Positions 37,364-46,518 of a DNA stretch of 51,917 nucleotides are shown here, piece after piece. Position 1 is the first letter of the stretch. Each line of letters begins with the position of its first letter. The stretch comes from Actinoplanes xinjiangensis (GTDB lineage Bacteria > Actinomycetota > Actinomycetes > Mycobacteriales > Micromonosporaceae). The position numbers were made by a program, and so were the translations under genes. The notes under the pieces are model-generated. The model made no database searches, was not told the DNA's origin, and worked only from the letters and a program-made list of their open reading frames with translations. The stretch covers positions 1-51,917 of the forward strand of contig NZ_QGGR01000045.1 of the NCBI RefSeq assembly GCF_003148685.1, in the 5' to 3' direction.

Positions 37364-38058
37364 GGCTTGGCGGGCGGCGGGGCGTACTCGTCCCGCTTGG
37401 ACGTGCGCACGCCCATGGTGACCAGCGACTGCACCAGGAGGGTCGCGGCCGTCACCCCGTCGATCACCGGCACCCCGACCTGCTGTGACACCGCATCACA
37501 GAGGTCGGCCATCCCGGCGCAGCCGAGCACGATCACGTCCGAGCCGTCGGCGTCCAGGGCCTGCCGGGCCAGGGCGACCACCCGGGGCAGGACGGTGGGA
37601 TCGGACTCCAGCTCCAGGACCGGGATCTCGCAGGCGTGCACTCCCCGGCAGGCGCCGGCCGGGACGTACCTCCCGGCCAGATCGTGGGCGCGTCCGGCCG
37701 TACGGCCGAGGGTGGTGACGACGCTGAAACCGCGACCGGCGAGCGTCGCCGCATGCATCGCGGCCTCGGCTATGCCGACCACCGGACCGGCGGCGACCTC
37801 CCGCGCCGCGTCGAGGCCGGGGTCGCCGAAGCAGGCGATGACATACCCGTCGACGCCGGACCGCTCGCCCGCGATGATCTCGGCGAGCAGGCCGGGCACC
37901 GCGAGAGCCTCGTCGTAGTGGCTCTCGATGGAGACCGGGCCCATCGCCGGGGTGACCGCCTCGACGACGGTGCCCGGGCCGGCGACGGCCCGGGCACTCG
38001 CCTCGATCAGCGTGGTCATCGACGCCGTGGTGTTGGGATTGACGACCCGGATCCGCAT
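37330..38058 (-). CDS. Asp/Glu/hydantoin racemase family protein
   Basis: 242 residues. MRIRVVNPNTTASMT is the classic hydantoin/aspartate racemase start, and the two catalytic-type Cys regions are present: IACFGDPG (about 75) and VLGCAGMADL (about 185). Hydantoin racemases interconvert D and L 5-substituted hydantoins. ATG at 38058 overlaps the permease stop (ATGA), so they form one operon. No hydantoinase or carbamoylase is in the window. Confidence 0.85.
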   Translation of the reverse strand: MRIRVVNPNTTASMTTLIEASARAVAGPGTVVEAVTPAMGPVSIESHYDEALAVPGLLAEIIAGERSGVDGYVIACFGDPGLDAAREVAAGPVVGIAEAAMHAATLAGRGFSVVTTLGRTAGRAHDLAGRYVPAGACRGVHACEIPVLELESDPTVLPRVVALARQALDADGSDVIVLGCAGMADLCDAVSQQVGVPVIDGVTAATLLVQSLVTMGVRTSKRDEYAPPPAKPYAGVLAGFGA

Positions 38059-39587
38059 CAGGACTTGATCTCGTCCGGTGCCGGGTTCCCGGCCGGCGAT
38101 GACACCGGGGACCGGCGGACGAGGCCGAGGTAGACCACGAAGCCCAGGCCGCAGCCGATGAACCAGCTGTACTGGGCGAGGTCGCTCATCTTGCCGAGCA
38201 CCGGGATCATCGCGACGAGCGCGCCGACCGCGGTGGCGATGATCGCCGGCGGGTGGTAGCCCTTGTGGTAGTGGTAGCGGCCGGCCGGGGACATGGTGAA
38301 CATCGCGTCCACGTCCACCCGCTGCCGCCGGATCAGGTAGTAGTCGGCGATCAGGACACCGAAGAGCGGCCCGATGAAGGCGCCCAGCGTCTCCAGGGTG
38401 TAGTGGATGACCTCCGGGTTGTTGTAGAGGTTCCACGGGGTGAGCAGCACCGACCCGACCGCGGCGATCATGCCGCCGGCCCGCCAGGAGATCTTCTGCG
38501 GGCTGACGTTGGAGAAGTCGAACGCCGGCGAGATGAAGTTGGCGACGATGTTGATGCCGATCGTGGCGATGGTGAAGGTCAGCGCGCCCAGGACGATCGC
38601 GAACGTGCTGTCGATCCGGGCGACCGTGGCCACCGGGTCGGTGAGCAGCTCCCCGAACACCGGGACGGTGAGACTCGCCGTCACGACGGTCAGGATCGAG
38701 AACATCAGGAAGTTCACCGGCAGGCCGAGGAAGTTACCGATCCTGACCTTCTTGAACGAGGCGCCGTAGCGGGAGAAGTCACCGAAGTTGAGCATCGGTC
38801 CGGAGAAGTACGACACGACCAGGGCGACGGCACCGAGCATGACCGGGATCGCGTCGACGCCGGTGACCGTCACCTCGCCCAGGTTCAGGTCGATCGCGCC
38901 CCAGCCGGCCTTCGCGATCAGATATCCGGCGAGCACGAACATGACCACGTAGACGGCCGGGCCGCAGAAGTCGATGAACTTGCGGATCGTCTCCATGCCG
39001 GTCCAGAACACCGCCGCCTGCAACACCCAGAGCAGCGCGTACGTGCACCAGCCGAGCAGTGGCAGACCGAGGAACCCGTACTGGTCCACGTCGGCGTAGG
39101 GCATCAGCGACGGCCACAGTTTCAGGAGCACCACATCGAGGGCGGCCGAGGCGAGGTACGTCTGGATGCCGTACCAGGCCACCGCGATCGACCCGCGGAT
39201 GATCGCCGGCACGTTCGCCCCGAGCACCCCGAACGCCACCCGGTTGATCACCGGGTAGGGCACGCCCGTCACCTGTGACGGCTTGGCCACCAGATTGCAG
39301 AAGAAGTAGACGATCGTGATGCCCACGACCAGCGAGATCAGTACCTGCCAGCTGGACAGGCCCAGCGCGAACAGACTGCCCGCCGTGACGTAGCCGCCGA
39401 CGCTGTGCACGTCGGACATCCAGAACGCGAAGATGTTGTAGGAGCCCCACCGCTGTTCCTTCAGCGGCGCCAGATCCTCGTTGGTGAGCCGGGGATCGTA
39501 TCCGGGTTTCACGATGCCGCTGCCGACCGGCATGCCGGCGGCTTCGACCAGGTCCTCGTGGTGTGTGCTGGGGATGGTGTCGGCCAT
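38058..39587 (-). CDS. NCS1-family nucleobase/hydantoin permease
   Basis: About 509 residues with 12 membrane spans, matching NCS1 symporters (allantoin, cytosine, uracil, benzyl-hydantoin). Motif RWGSYNIFAFWMSDVHSVGG is at the family's TM1, and SYFSGPMLNFGDFSRYG is also typical. The racemase partner suggests a hydantoin or allantoin-like substrate. ATG at 39587 (MADTIPS) is preferred; GTG 39617 would overlap the preceding kinase gene. Confidence 0.88.
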   Translation of the reverse strand: MADTIPSTHHEDLVEAAGMPVGSGIVKPGYDPRLTNEDLAPLKEQRWGSYNIFAFWMSDVHSVGGYVTAGSLFALGLSSWQVLISLVVGITIVYFFCNLVAKPSQVTGVPYPVINRVAFGVLGANVPAIIRGSIAVAWYGIQTYLASAALDVVLLKLWPSLMPYADVDQYGFLGLPLLGWCTYALLWVLQAAVFWTGMETIRKFIDFCGPAVYVVMFVLAGYLIAKAGWGAIDLNLGEVTVTGVDAIPVMLGAVALVVSYFSGPMLNFGDFSRYGASFKKVRIGNFLGLPVNFLMFSILTVVTASLTVPVFGELLTDPVATVARIDSTFAIVLGALTFTIATIGINIVANFISPAFDFSNVSPQKISWRAGGMIAAVGSVLLTPWNLYNNPEVIHYTLETLGAFIGPLFGVLIADYYLIRRQRVDVDAMFTMSPAGRYHYHKGYHPPAIIATAVGALVAMIPVLGKMSDLAQYSWFIGCGLGFVVYLGLVRRSPVSSPAGNPAPDEIKS

Positions 39588-39597
39588 GGCCGTCACG

Positions 39598-42500
39598 CTA
39601 TGAACCCGCTGTTTCACCCGGATGTGCGGAACTGTATATCTTGCGGGACTGCAAACGGACTATGAACGTCGATCCGCCCTCCTCGCCGGGGCGGTAGTCG
39701 ACCTCGCCGTGGTTGGCGCGGGCCAGTTCCCGCACGATGTAGAGGCCGAGCCCGGTGCCGGTCACCTTTCCGGCGGTCGACGAGGCCCGGGCGAACCGGT
39801 CGAAGAGCCGGCCGCGGAACTCCGGCGGCACTCCCGGCCCCCGGTCCCGGACCTCGATGGTGACGGCGGGCTCGCCGCCCCGGGCGACGACCTCGGTGGC
39901 GCCGCCGCCGTACTTGGCCGCGTTGCTGATCAGGTTGGTGAGGATCTGGTCGAGGTGGCTCGGCTGCACCATCGCGACCAGGTCCCGCGGGCAGGTCACC
40001 GGTACCCCGCCGGTGGCCGTCGCGGTCAGCGCCGCCTCGATGTGGTCGGCGACCGGGACCGGGGCGGGTATGGCGGTGAGCCGCCCGGCGTCCAGGCTGA
40101 CCAGGTCGAGCACCTCCTGGACGATGGTCGCTAGCCGCTGCGTGGTGCGGTGGACGCGGACGATGACGTCCCGCACCGGGCCGGGCAACTCGTCTTCCGA
40201 CAGCGTCAGGTCGAGGTTGCCGAGGATCATCGCGAGCGGGTTGTTGATCTCGTGCCCGAGCATGCCGATCAGGTCGGCCTTGAGCTGGTTGGCGGCCTCC
40301 AGGTCGGCGGTGCGTTCCCGGACGGTGTCCTCCAGCGAGTCGTGGAGCAGCGCGTTGTCCAGCGCCACGGCGAGCTGGCCGGCGATCAGCCGCACCGCCT
40401 CCAGGCGGCCGGTGGAGAAGACCCCGCCCTGCCGGTGGTTCTCCAGGACCAGGACGGTGTCGTCGGCGTCCCGGCTGGGGACCGGCACGGCGAGCAGGGC
40501 GCAGGCCTCCAGACCGGCGAGGTACGGGTCCCGCGCGAACCGGTCGTCGGCACAGGCGTCGGCCACCAGCAGGGGCCGGCGCGTCCGCCGCACGTACCGC
40601 AGAGCGGAGACGAACCGGTCCGGCCCGGCGCCGGACGGGCCGGACAGGCGCACGTGGGTGGCCCCGGTCATCGCGCTGAGCACGTCGCCGACCTGTTCCT
40701 CCAGCCCGGCCAGCGAGGTGGCCGAGTTCAGCGCCCGGGAGGCCCGCAGGATGGCCATCAGGTCGATCCGGTCGGCGCCGGAGCCGCCGCCGGAGACACC
40801 GGTTCCGGTGGCGCGCAGGAACGGGTGCCACGACTCCAGCCGGTCCACCGGTGCCACGGCGCCCCACGCCCGGTAGGTGTCCCGGGCCTCGGCCAGCAGC
40901 CGGTGCGCGGTGTGGGTGAGTCCCCGTTCGAGGTGGAACCGGGCGGCCCGCTCGGCGAGAACGGCCCGGTGCCACGGCCGGCCGGCCACCTCGTGCAGGC
41001 CGGCGTCGAAATGCCGGGCCGCGGTGTCCGGGTCGCCCCGTGCCCACGCCCGCTCGGCGTCGACCAGGTGCAGCAGCGGCCGGAAGTTGCGGGGTGCGTC
41101 GGTGGAGCGGCGGGCCAGCCAGTCCCGGACGTCGGCCAGTTCGGCCGCGACCCCGGTGTCACCGTCGCGCAGCCGGGCCGCCAGGCTCAGGCAGCGCAGC
41201 ACCCGGGCCAGCGCGGACGCGTAGAAGCCGCGGATCGCCTCGCAGTACGCCATGGCGGCGGCCGAGTGCTCCGCCAGGGCCGCGTCGTCCTGCCGGAACA
41301 GCGCGATCAGCCCGTGGTTGACGTGGTAGGTGGCCAGCGCCGGTGGATAGGAGAGGACGGGCACCTCGTCGACTGGCTCCTGGCCGCGTGCCGCCCGTAC
41401 CAGATCGCGGTAGGTGGTGAGGTTGAACCCCGCGATCCGGTTGCCGGTCCGCTCGGCGGTGGCCAGGCCGGCGGCGATCTCCTCGGCGACGGTGTCCAGC
41501 GAGTCGGCGGTCTCCAGCACCACCGACGCCAGCCGGGCGCTGATCAGGCCGGCCACCTGGACGTCGCCGGCCGCCAGCAGGTCGTCGCGGGTCTGCTGCC
41601 CGGCCTCGACGATGTCCTCCAGCGGCTCGAACCAGTGCGCGGCAAGGAACAGGTGCATGTACCGGGCGATCGCGGTCTCGGCCGCCCAGCCGTGCTCCCG
41701 GCCGACTTCGACGACGTACCGGCACAGCCGGTAGCCGGTGCGGTAGTCGTCGAACAGCGAGATGGTCGCGCAGATCGCCGACCCGGCGGCGCCGACCACG
41801 GGCGGGCACACACCCTCCCGGCGCCACAGCCGGTACGCCTGGAGCAGCATCCACGAGTGCTCCATCGGCCCGAGCTGGTAGGTGGGCACGAGCAGCCGGT
41901 TGATCAGGCGGCCGACCGCCAGCACCGCCGGGTCGACGGTCTCGGCGGCCTGCTCCAGGTCGCCGACACCGGCCCGGAGCGCGGCGACCTCGCGCCGCAC
42001 GAGCGGCTCCGGGTCGTCCGGGGGCTCGATGCCGAACCGGCGCAGCACGTCCAGGCCGAGGGCGTACGCGGCGCGGTTCTCGTTGCGCTGGGACAGGACG
42101 TTGATCTGGATCGCCGTGGCCTCGGTGAGGGTGACCGGGTCCGGGGACCGCCCGGCCAGCTCCCGGTAGACGCGATCGGCGTCGTCGAGCCGGCCCAGGC
42201 AGTAGTAGGTGATGTGCCGGTCCACGGCGACGGCGTTGCGCGCGAGGTCGTCCCCGGCCCCGGCCAGCAGCTGTTCCGCCGCGTCGAGCAGGTCCACGGC
42301 GACCGGATAGTTGGTGAGCCGGATGGTCCGGCGGGCGGCGGCGTGCAGCAGGGCCGCCGCCTCCCGGCGCTCCTGCGGGCTCTCCACCAGGCTCACGACC
42401 GCCAGATACTGTTCGGCGGCGGCCTGTGGGAAGTCCCGGGACAGGCCGCGGGCCATGGCCAGTTGCAGAGCCCGGCGGCCGGGCTCCGGCAGGCACTCGC

Positions 42501-44418
42501 GGGCCGCCTGGAGCACCAGGTCGTACCGGAATCGGACGGTGTTCCCGGCCCGCAGGACGAACCCGTCGGCGACGGCCTGGTCCACGTGCCGGTTCAGGTC
42601 GTCCATGGGCGTGCCGCTCGCGGCGGCCAGCAGGTCGACGGCGACCTCGCCGCCGAGACAGGCCAGGGCGGCGTACCGGCGGCGGCATCCCTCGGCCTGC
42701 TGCGCCAGGCGGCGGGCGGGCAGCTGGGCGAGCTGGTGGCGGGAGACGAAGGCCCGTACCTCGCCGGCGTCCCATCGCCAGCCCCCGTCGGCCGGCCGCA
42801 GCAGGCCGTCCGCCCGCAGGGCGTTGAGCAGTTCGACGGTCGCGTACGGATTGCCGCCGCTGCTCTGCCGGATCAGGGCGCTCAGGGCGGGCGCCTCCTC
42901 CGGCGGCATCCGCAGCACCGTCGCGACCACCGCCGCCGTCTCGGCGGGGCCGAGCCCGTCGAGGTGGATCTCCGGCCCGGCCATACCGTCGTGCCGCCAG
43001 CGGTCGACCGATTCCCGTACCGACGGGTGGCCGTCGCGGAAGGTGATCACCAGCAGCAGTCCGGGGATCGGCCCGGCGGCCAGGATCGACTCCAGGACCT
43101 GCATCGATCCGCCGCTCGCCCATTGGAGGTCGTCGAGGACGAGCACGATCCGGCGCCGGGCCGCGAACGCCCGCAGCAGGGCCACGGCGGCGGCGCTGAC
43201 CCGGCCGCGGGCGGTCACCGGGTCGCCGGGGTGCGGCCCGGAGCCGGCACCGAGCAGGTCGGTCATCTCCGGGATGGCGTTGCGGGCCACGGCGACGTTG
43301 GCGCCGAGCGCCACCGGGATCCGCTGCCGGGCGTCGGCGACCTCCGGCTCCGGCGCGGCGAGCAGCAGACGGGTCAGCACCCGCAGCGACCGGGTGATCC
43401 CGCCGGTGTCGGTGCCGGTGCGGAACTGGTCGAAACGCCCGTCCGCGAACCATCCACCGCGGGCCGTGATTATCGGCCGCAGATAACGGGCCAGCGCGCT
43501 CTTGCCGATCCCGGGCGGGCCGCTGATCAGCACCGCCGGGGTGCCGCCGTGCATCGCCCGGTCGAGGGCCGCGGTCAGCGTGCCGATCTCCGGCTCCCGG
43601 CCGATCAGCTCGGGCGGCGGGGCGAGGAAGGCCGGGAAGTCGCGTTCGCCGAGCGCCCATCCTTCGTCCGGGCCGGCCCGGCAGCGCGCCAGGTCGTAGA
43701 CCAGCCCGTCGGCGCTCTGGTACCGCCGTTCCGGGTCCTTCTCCAGCAGCCGCATGATGATCTCGCTGAGCCGGGGCGGCAGGCCGGGCCGCCGCTGCGC
43801 CACCGGCACCGGCGGCCGGACGAGGGTGTCGCGGACCAGTTCGAGGGGATCGTCGCCGCTGAACGGCGGCTCCCCGGCCGCCAGCGTGTAGAGGGTGGCG
43901 CCCAGGCCGTACAGATCGGCGCGCGAATCGGCCACCGGCCCGATCCGGCCGGTCTGCTCCGGCGCCAGGTATCCGAGGGTGCCGACCGGCCCGCCCGGCT
44001 CGTCGGTGTCCGACCGCCCGAGCAGCGCCAGGTCGAAGTCGATCAGCACCGCCCGGCCGGCCAGCACCACGTTGGCCGGCGTGATGTCGCGATGGACGAC
44101 GCCGGCGCGGTGCACGGCGGCCAGCGTCGCCGCCAGGTCCGCGGCGATGGTCAACAGCAGGGGTACGGCCAGACGCCCACGATCCGGTGGCACGCCCCCG
44201 TCGTCCTCCAGGACCAGCGTCTGGCGCAACTGTCCGGCGGCCAGCCGGGGCACTCCCGGAATCCCGGCGAGCCGGCGGAGCACCTCCTGCTCGTGCCGGA
44301 TGCGCCGGACCGCGCCGGGGCCGTTGGCCCGTTTCCGGATCAGGGCGCCGTGGCGGTCGGACGGGCTCCGGCGAAGGACCAGTGTCCGTTCGCTGCGATA
44401 GAGCACCACCTCGCCCAC
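39598..44418 (-). CDS. Hybrid Ser/Thr kinase-AAA-GAF-histidine kinase
   Basis: About 1,606 residues. Order: Ser/Thr kinase-like domain (IRKRA Lys about 29, VHRDITPANVV about 109, DFD about 127), AAA ATPase (GPPGIGKSALARYL about 300, LVLDDLQWA), a long helical TPR-like middle, a GAF domain (about 1270-1370), and a histidine kinase (HisKA LIGMLGHEINNPLAM with its His; HATPase NLISNAAKYGGG, RDRGPGVP, GTGLGLYIVREL). The kinase has DFD for DFG, often seen in this architecture. No response regulator lies nearby, so the histidine-kinase output may be intracellular or orphan. Start chosen as GTG 44418 (VGEVVLYRSE); a TTG at 44466 would overlap GntR. Its stop overlaps the region where the permease starts. 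Confidence 0.87.
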   Translation of the reverse strand: MGEVVLYRSERTLVLRRSPSDRHGALIRKRANGPGAVRRIRHEQEVLRRLAGIPGVPRLAAGQLRQTLVLEDDGGVPPDRGRLAVPLLLTIAADLAATLAAVHRAGVVHRDITPANVVLAGRAVLIDFDLALLGRSDTDEPGGPVGTLGYLAPEQTGRIGPVADSRADLYGLGATLYTLAAGEPPFSGDDPLELVRDTLVRPPVPVAQRRPGLPPRLSEIIMRLLEKDPERRYQSADGLVYDLARCRAGPDEGWALGERDFPAFLAPPPELIGREPEIGTLTAALDRAMHGGTPAVLISGPPGIGKSALARYLRPIITARGGWFADGRFDQFRTGTDTGGITRSLRVLTRLLLAAPEPEVADARQRIPVALGANVAVARNAIPEMTDLLGAGSGPHPGDPVTARGRVSAAAVALLRAFAARRRIVLVLDDLQWASGGSMQVLESILAAGPIPGLLLVITFRDGHPSVRESVDRWRHDGMAGPEIHLDGLGPAETAAVVATVLRMPPEEAPALSALIRQSSGGNPYATVELLNALRADGLLRPADGGWRWDAGEVRAFVSRHQLAQLPARRLAQQAEGCRRRYAALACLGGEVAVDLLAAASGTPMDDLNRHVDQAVADGFVLRAGNTVRFRYDLVLQAARECLPEPGRRALQLAMARGLSRDFPQAAAEQYLAVVSLVESPQERREAAALLHAAARRTIRLTNYPVAVDLLDAAEQLLAGAGDDLARNAVAVDRHITYYCLGRLDDADRVYRELAGRSPDPVTLTEATAIQINVLSQRNENRAAYALGLDVLRRFGIEPPDDPEPLVRREVAALRAGVGDLEQAAETVDPAVLAVGRLINRLLVPTYQLGPMEHSWMLLQAYRLWRREGVCPPVVGAAGSAICATISLFDDYRTGYRLCRYVVEVGREHGWAAETAIARYMHLFLAAHWFEPLEDIVEAGQQTRDDLLAAGDVQVAGLISARLASVVLETADSLDTVAEEIAAGLATAERTGNRIAGFNLTTYRDLVRAARGQEPVDEVPVLSYPPALATYHVNHGLIALFRQDDAALAEHSAAAMAYCEAIRGFYASALARVLRCLSLAARLRDGDTGVAAELADVRDWLARRSTDAPRNFRPLLHLVDAERAWARGDPDTAARHFDAGLHEVAGRPWHRAVLAERAARFHLERGLTHTAHRLLAEARDTYRAWGAVAPVDRLESWHPFLRATGTGVSGGGSGADRIDLMAILRASRALNSATSLAGLEEQVGDVLSAMTGATHVRLSGPSGAGPDRFVSALRYVRRTRRPLLVADACADDRFARDPYLAGLEACALLAVPVPSRDADDTVLVLENHRQGGVFSTGRLEAVRLIAGQLAVALDNALLHDSLEDTVRERTADLEAANQLKADLIGMLGHEINNPLAMILGNLDLTLSEDELPGPVRDVIVRVHRTTQRLATIVQEVLDLVSLDAGRLTAIPAPVPVADHIEAALTATATGGVPVTCPRDLVAMVQPSHLDQILTNLISNAAKYGGGATEVVARGGEPAVTIEVRDRGPGVPPEFRGRLFDRFARASSTAGKVTGTGLGLYIVRELARANHGEVDYRPGEEGGSTFIVRLQSRKIYSSAHPGETAGS

Positions 44419-44431
44419 AGACCGATTTTTC

Positions 44432-45166
44432 TCATGTTTGGGACCTGGGTGGTGCCTCTTCCGCAAACAGCCCTATGTGCTGCGGCAATGCTGCGATGAA
44501 CCCTTGTAACCGATGGTGATGTCGGGCACAGACCCGGGCCAGTTCCTCGGCGTCGCGCCCGAGGAAGGCGGCCAGCATCCCGGCGTGATCGGAGTGCAGT
44601 AGTTCCCGGTCGGAGCCGGTCAGATGTGACATCGGCCGCAGCGGCTCGGTCATGTTCCACGCCGACTCCAGCATGTGCAGCAGGCGGCGCATCCGGCACG
44701 GCCCGATCAGTGCCAGATGGAACCGCCGGCTCTCCCGGTGGTAGGCGGCCCCGCTGTCGTCGGCCTCGATCGCCGCGTCCAGGGAACGCAGGGCCGACCG
44801 GGCCAGCCGGTCGTCCTCGCCGGTCGCCCCGGCCACCGCCACCCGCAGCGCCGCCGACTCCAGTGCCTCCCGGACCAGGTAGATCTCCCCGAACTCCCGG
44901 GCCGTCATCATCGCCACCCGGTAGCCGCCGTTGGTCCGGTGGTCGACCAGGCCCTCGCCGATCAGGGTCATCAGCGCCTCCCGCACCGGGATCCGGCTCA
45001 CCCCGAACGCGGCCGCCACCGCATCGACCGGGATCGCCGAGCCGGGTGGCACCTCGCCGTACAGGATGATCGTCCGCAGCTCGTCCACGATCGCGCTCCG
45101 CACGCTGCCCGCCTGCCGGTCGGCGAGCCGGGCGAGCAGGGCCGATCGGCGCCGCGGTCCGGACAT
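44432..45166 (-). CDS. GntR-family (FadR-type) regulator
   Basis: 244 residues. The winged helix (RSAIVDELRTIILYGEVPPG, then AAFGVSRIPVREALMTLIGEGL, about 22-75) precedes an all-alpha FCD effector domain (about 90-230). It heads the minus-strand kinase-permease-racemase run and probably controls it, with a substrate of the permease as a candidate ligand. TAGGGT (45173-45178) ends 6 bases before the ATG, so the mRNA is probably leaderless, and a dyad (45177-45192) overlaps that box. Confidence 0.85.
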   Translation of the reverse strand: MSGPRRRSALLARLADRQAGSVRSAIVDELRTIILYGEVPPGSAIPVDAVAAAFGVSRIPVREALMTLIGEGLVDHRTNGGYRVAMMTAREFGEIYLVREALESAALRVAVAGATGEDDRLARSALRSLDAAIEADDSGAAYHRESRRFHLALIGPCRMRRLLHMLESAWNMTEPLRPMSHLTGSDRELLHSDHAGMLAAFLGRDAEELARVCARHHHRLQGFIAALPQHIGLFAEEAPPRSQT

Positions 45167-45172
45167 GGCCGG

Positions 45173-45192
45173 ACCCTAACCGCCCCCGGTTA
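45173..45192 (-). promoter_or_regulatory. Leaderless promoter with overlapping dyad for GntR
   Basis: The -10 box TAGGGT (minus strand, 45173-45178) overlaps a dyad TAACCG-N4-CGGTTA (45177-45192), a natural place for GntR autorepression. Confidence 0.5.
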
Positions 45193-45253
45193 TCGGCACG
45201 TTTCACGATGCCGTGGTTAGGCTGGCGGCAGGCCGTGACACCGGAGGTCGACG

Positions 45254-45874
45254 ATGCCCTTGTATCCACACCAGCCGCATCACCAGCCCGAGTGGCCGCC
45301 GCCGCACCTGCCACCGCCCGGACCGGGCCTGCCCGGCTGGCTGGAGGAGCGGCTCTTCGACCAGCGGATCGTGATGCTGCGCGGGCATCTGGGCGCCGAG
45401 ACCGCGACCGGGATCGCGGCCGCCCTGCTCACCCTCGACTCGGCCGGCCCCGAGGTGGTGCACCTGCACGTGTCGAGTCCGGGTGGTGATCTCAGCGCCG
45501 CGCTGTCGGTGGTCGACGTGCTCGATGCGCTGGCCGCCCCGGTGCACGCCCTGGTCACCGCGGAGGCCGGGGGTGCGGCGCTGGCGGTCCTGGCCGCGGC
45601 GGATCAGCGGGCGGCGTACCGTCATGCGCGTTTCAAACTCGCCGAACCCCGCGCCGCCGGGGTCACCGGGACCGCCGACGAGGTCGCGGCCGCCGCCGGG
45701 CAGCACCTGCGGGAGCTGGAGGAGGTGCTGGTCCGGCTCGCCGCGATCACCGGCAAACCGCGCAGCCGGATCGAGGACGACCTGTCCACGGGCCGCATTC
45801 TGAGCGCGACAGAGGCGCTGGAGTACGGCCTGATCGACGAGGTGGTGGCACCGAAGAAGAACGGGCCCCGGTGA
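45254..45874 (+). CDS. ClpP-like protein without catalytic Ser/His
   Basis: 206 residues with the Crotonase/ClpP fold (VHLHVSSPGGDLSAALSVVD, LIDEVVAPK). In active ClpP the Ser lies in a GQAAS motif; here the aligned stretch is AEAGGAAL with Gly. The His of MIHQP is replaced in FKLAEP. A long His/Pro-rich N-terminus precedes the fold. It is probably a pseudoprotease, perhaps a regulatory or assembly partner of true ClpP. The terminator hairpin 45859-45890 overlaps its end. ATG 45254 has GGAGG upstream. Confidence 0.85.
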   Translation: MPLYPHQPHHQPEWPPPHLPPPGPGLPGWLEERLFDQRIVMLRGHLGAETATGIAAALLTLDSAGPEVVHLHVSSPGGDLSAALSVVDVLDALAAPVHALVTAEAGGAALAVLAAADQRAAYRHARFKLAEPRAAGVTGTADEVAAAAGQHLRELEEVLVRLAAITGKPRSRIEDDLSTGRILSATEALEYGLIDEVVAPKKNGPR

Positions 45875-45890
45875 AAACCGGGGCCCGTTC
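45859..45890. terminator. Bidirectional terminator between ClpP-like and L11 paralog
   Basis: A perfect 13-bp stem (45859-45871 and 45878-45890) with a TGAAAA loop that contains the ClpP-like stop codon. It lies between two convergent genes and can serve both. Confidence 0.85.
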
Positions 45891-45907
45891 TCAGAAGTTC
45901 AGGAACT

Positions 45908-46333
45908 TCAGGAAGCGACCTTGACACCCATGGAACGGGCGGTGCCGGACACGATCTTGATCGCGGCGTCGAGGTCGTTCGCGTTGAGGTCGACCAGCTT
46001 GCGCTCGGCGATCTCCTTGACCTGCTGGGCACTGAGGGTGCCCACGGTCGTGGTGAGCGGGTTGGCGGCGCCGGACTGGATACCCAGGCTCTTCCGGATG
46101 AGGAAGCTGGTCGGCGGCGTCTTGTAGGCCAGCGTGTGGCTGCGGTCCTCGTAGACCGACACGATGACCGGGATGATCTCGCCCCGGTTCTTCGCGGTGG
46201 CCTCGTCGTACTCCACCTTGACGGCACGCATGTTCGCGCCGGTCGGGCCGAGCATCTTACCGAGGTCGACCATCGCGGCGTTACCCGCCTCAAGCGCGAG
46301 GGTTACCTCATGGGTCTTCTTCTTGGGAGGCAT
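45908..46333 (-). CDS. Divergent ribosomal protein L11 paralog
   Basis: 141 residues, normal L11 length, start ATG 46333 with AAGGAG (the frame is open to 46372). It keeps the L11 start MPPKKK, the ITVYEDRSF-like VSVYEDRSHTL, the KTPP turn and the GTARSMGVKV end. The proline-rich loop normally reading NPAPPVGPALG (family knowledge) here reads AAMVDLGKMLG, so all conserved prolines are missing. Those prolines contact thiopeptides at the 23S GTPase centre. It is not in the nusG-rplK-rplA context, so the ordinary rplK should lie elsewhere. Function as a regulatory, stress or resistance paralog is open. Confidence 0.85.
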   Translation of the reverse strand: MPPKKKTHEVTLALEAGNAAMVDLGKMLGPTGANMRAVKVEYDEATAKNRGEIIPVIVSVYEDRSHTLAYKTPPTSFLIRKSLGIQSGAANPLTTTVGTLSAQQVKEIAERKLVDLNANDLDAAIKIVSGTARSMGVKVAS

Positions 46334-46518
46334 TGGGTAAGGCTCCTTAGGGTGAGCTGCGGGCCGAGACAACGCAGCTCGCCAGCATCAACGACACACG
46401 ACAACCCCGAGACCTTACTACCGTTACGACGAGAGGGTCAAAACGGCTGGTGTGCGGGGTCTCGGGTCCGCCACCCAGTGTAGCTCCCGGCTCCGGGGCA
46501 CCCGGGACCGGCCCGGCG

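Noticed and set aside
38059..38436. N-terminal extension of the racemase
   Set aside because: It overlaps the permease gene in another frame; the typical racemase start begins at ATG 38058.
40150..44499. A 1,449-codon plus-strand open frame opposite the hybrid kinase
   Set aside because: No recognisable domains, while the minus strand encodes kinase, AAA and histidine-kinase motifs throughout.
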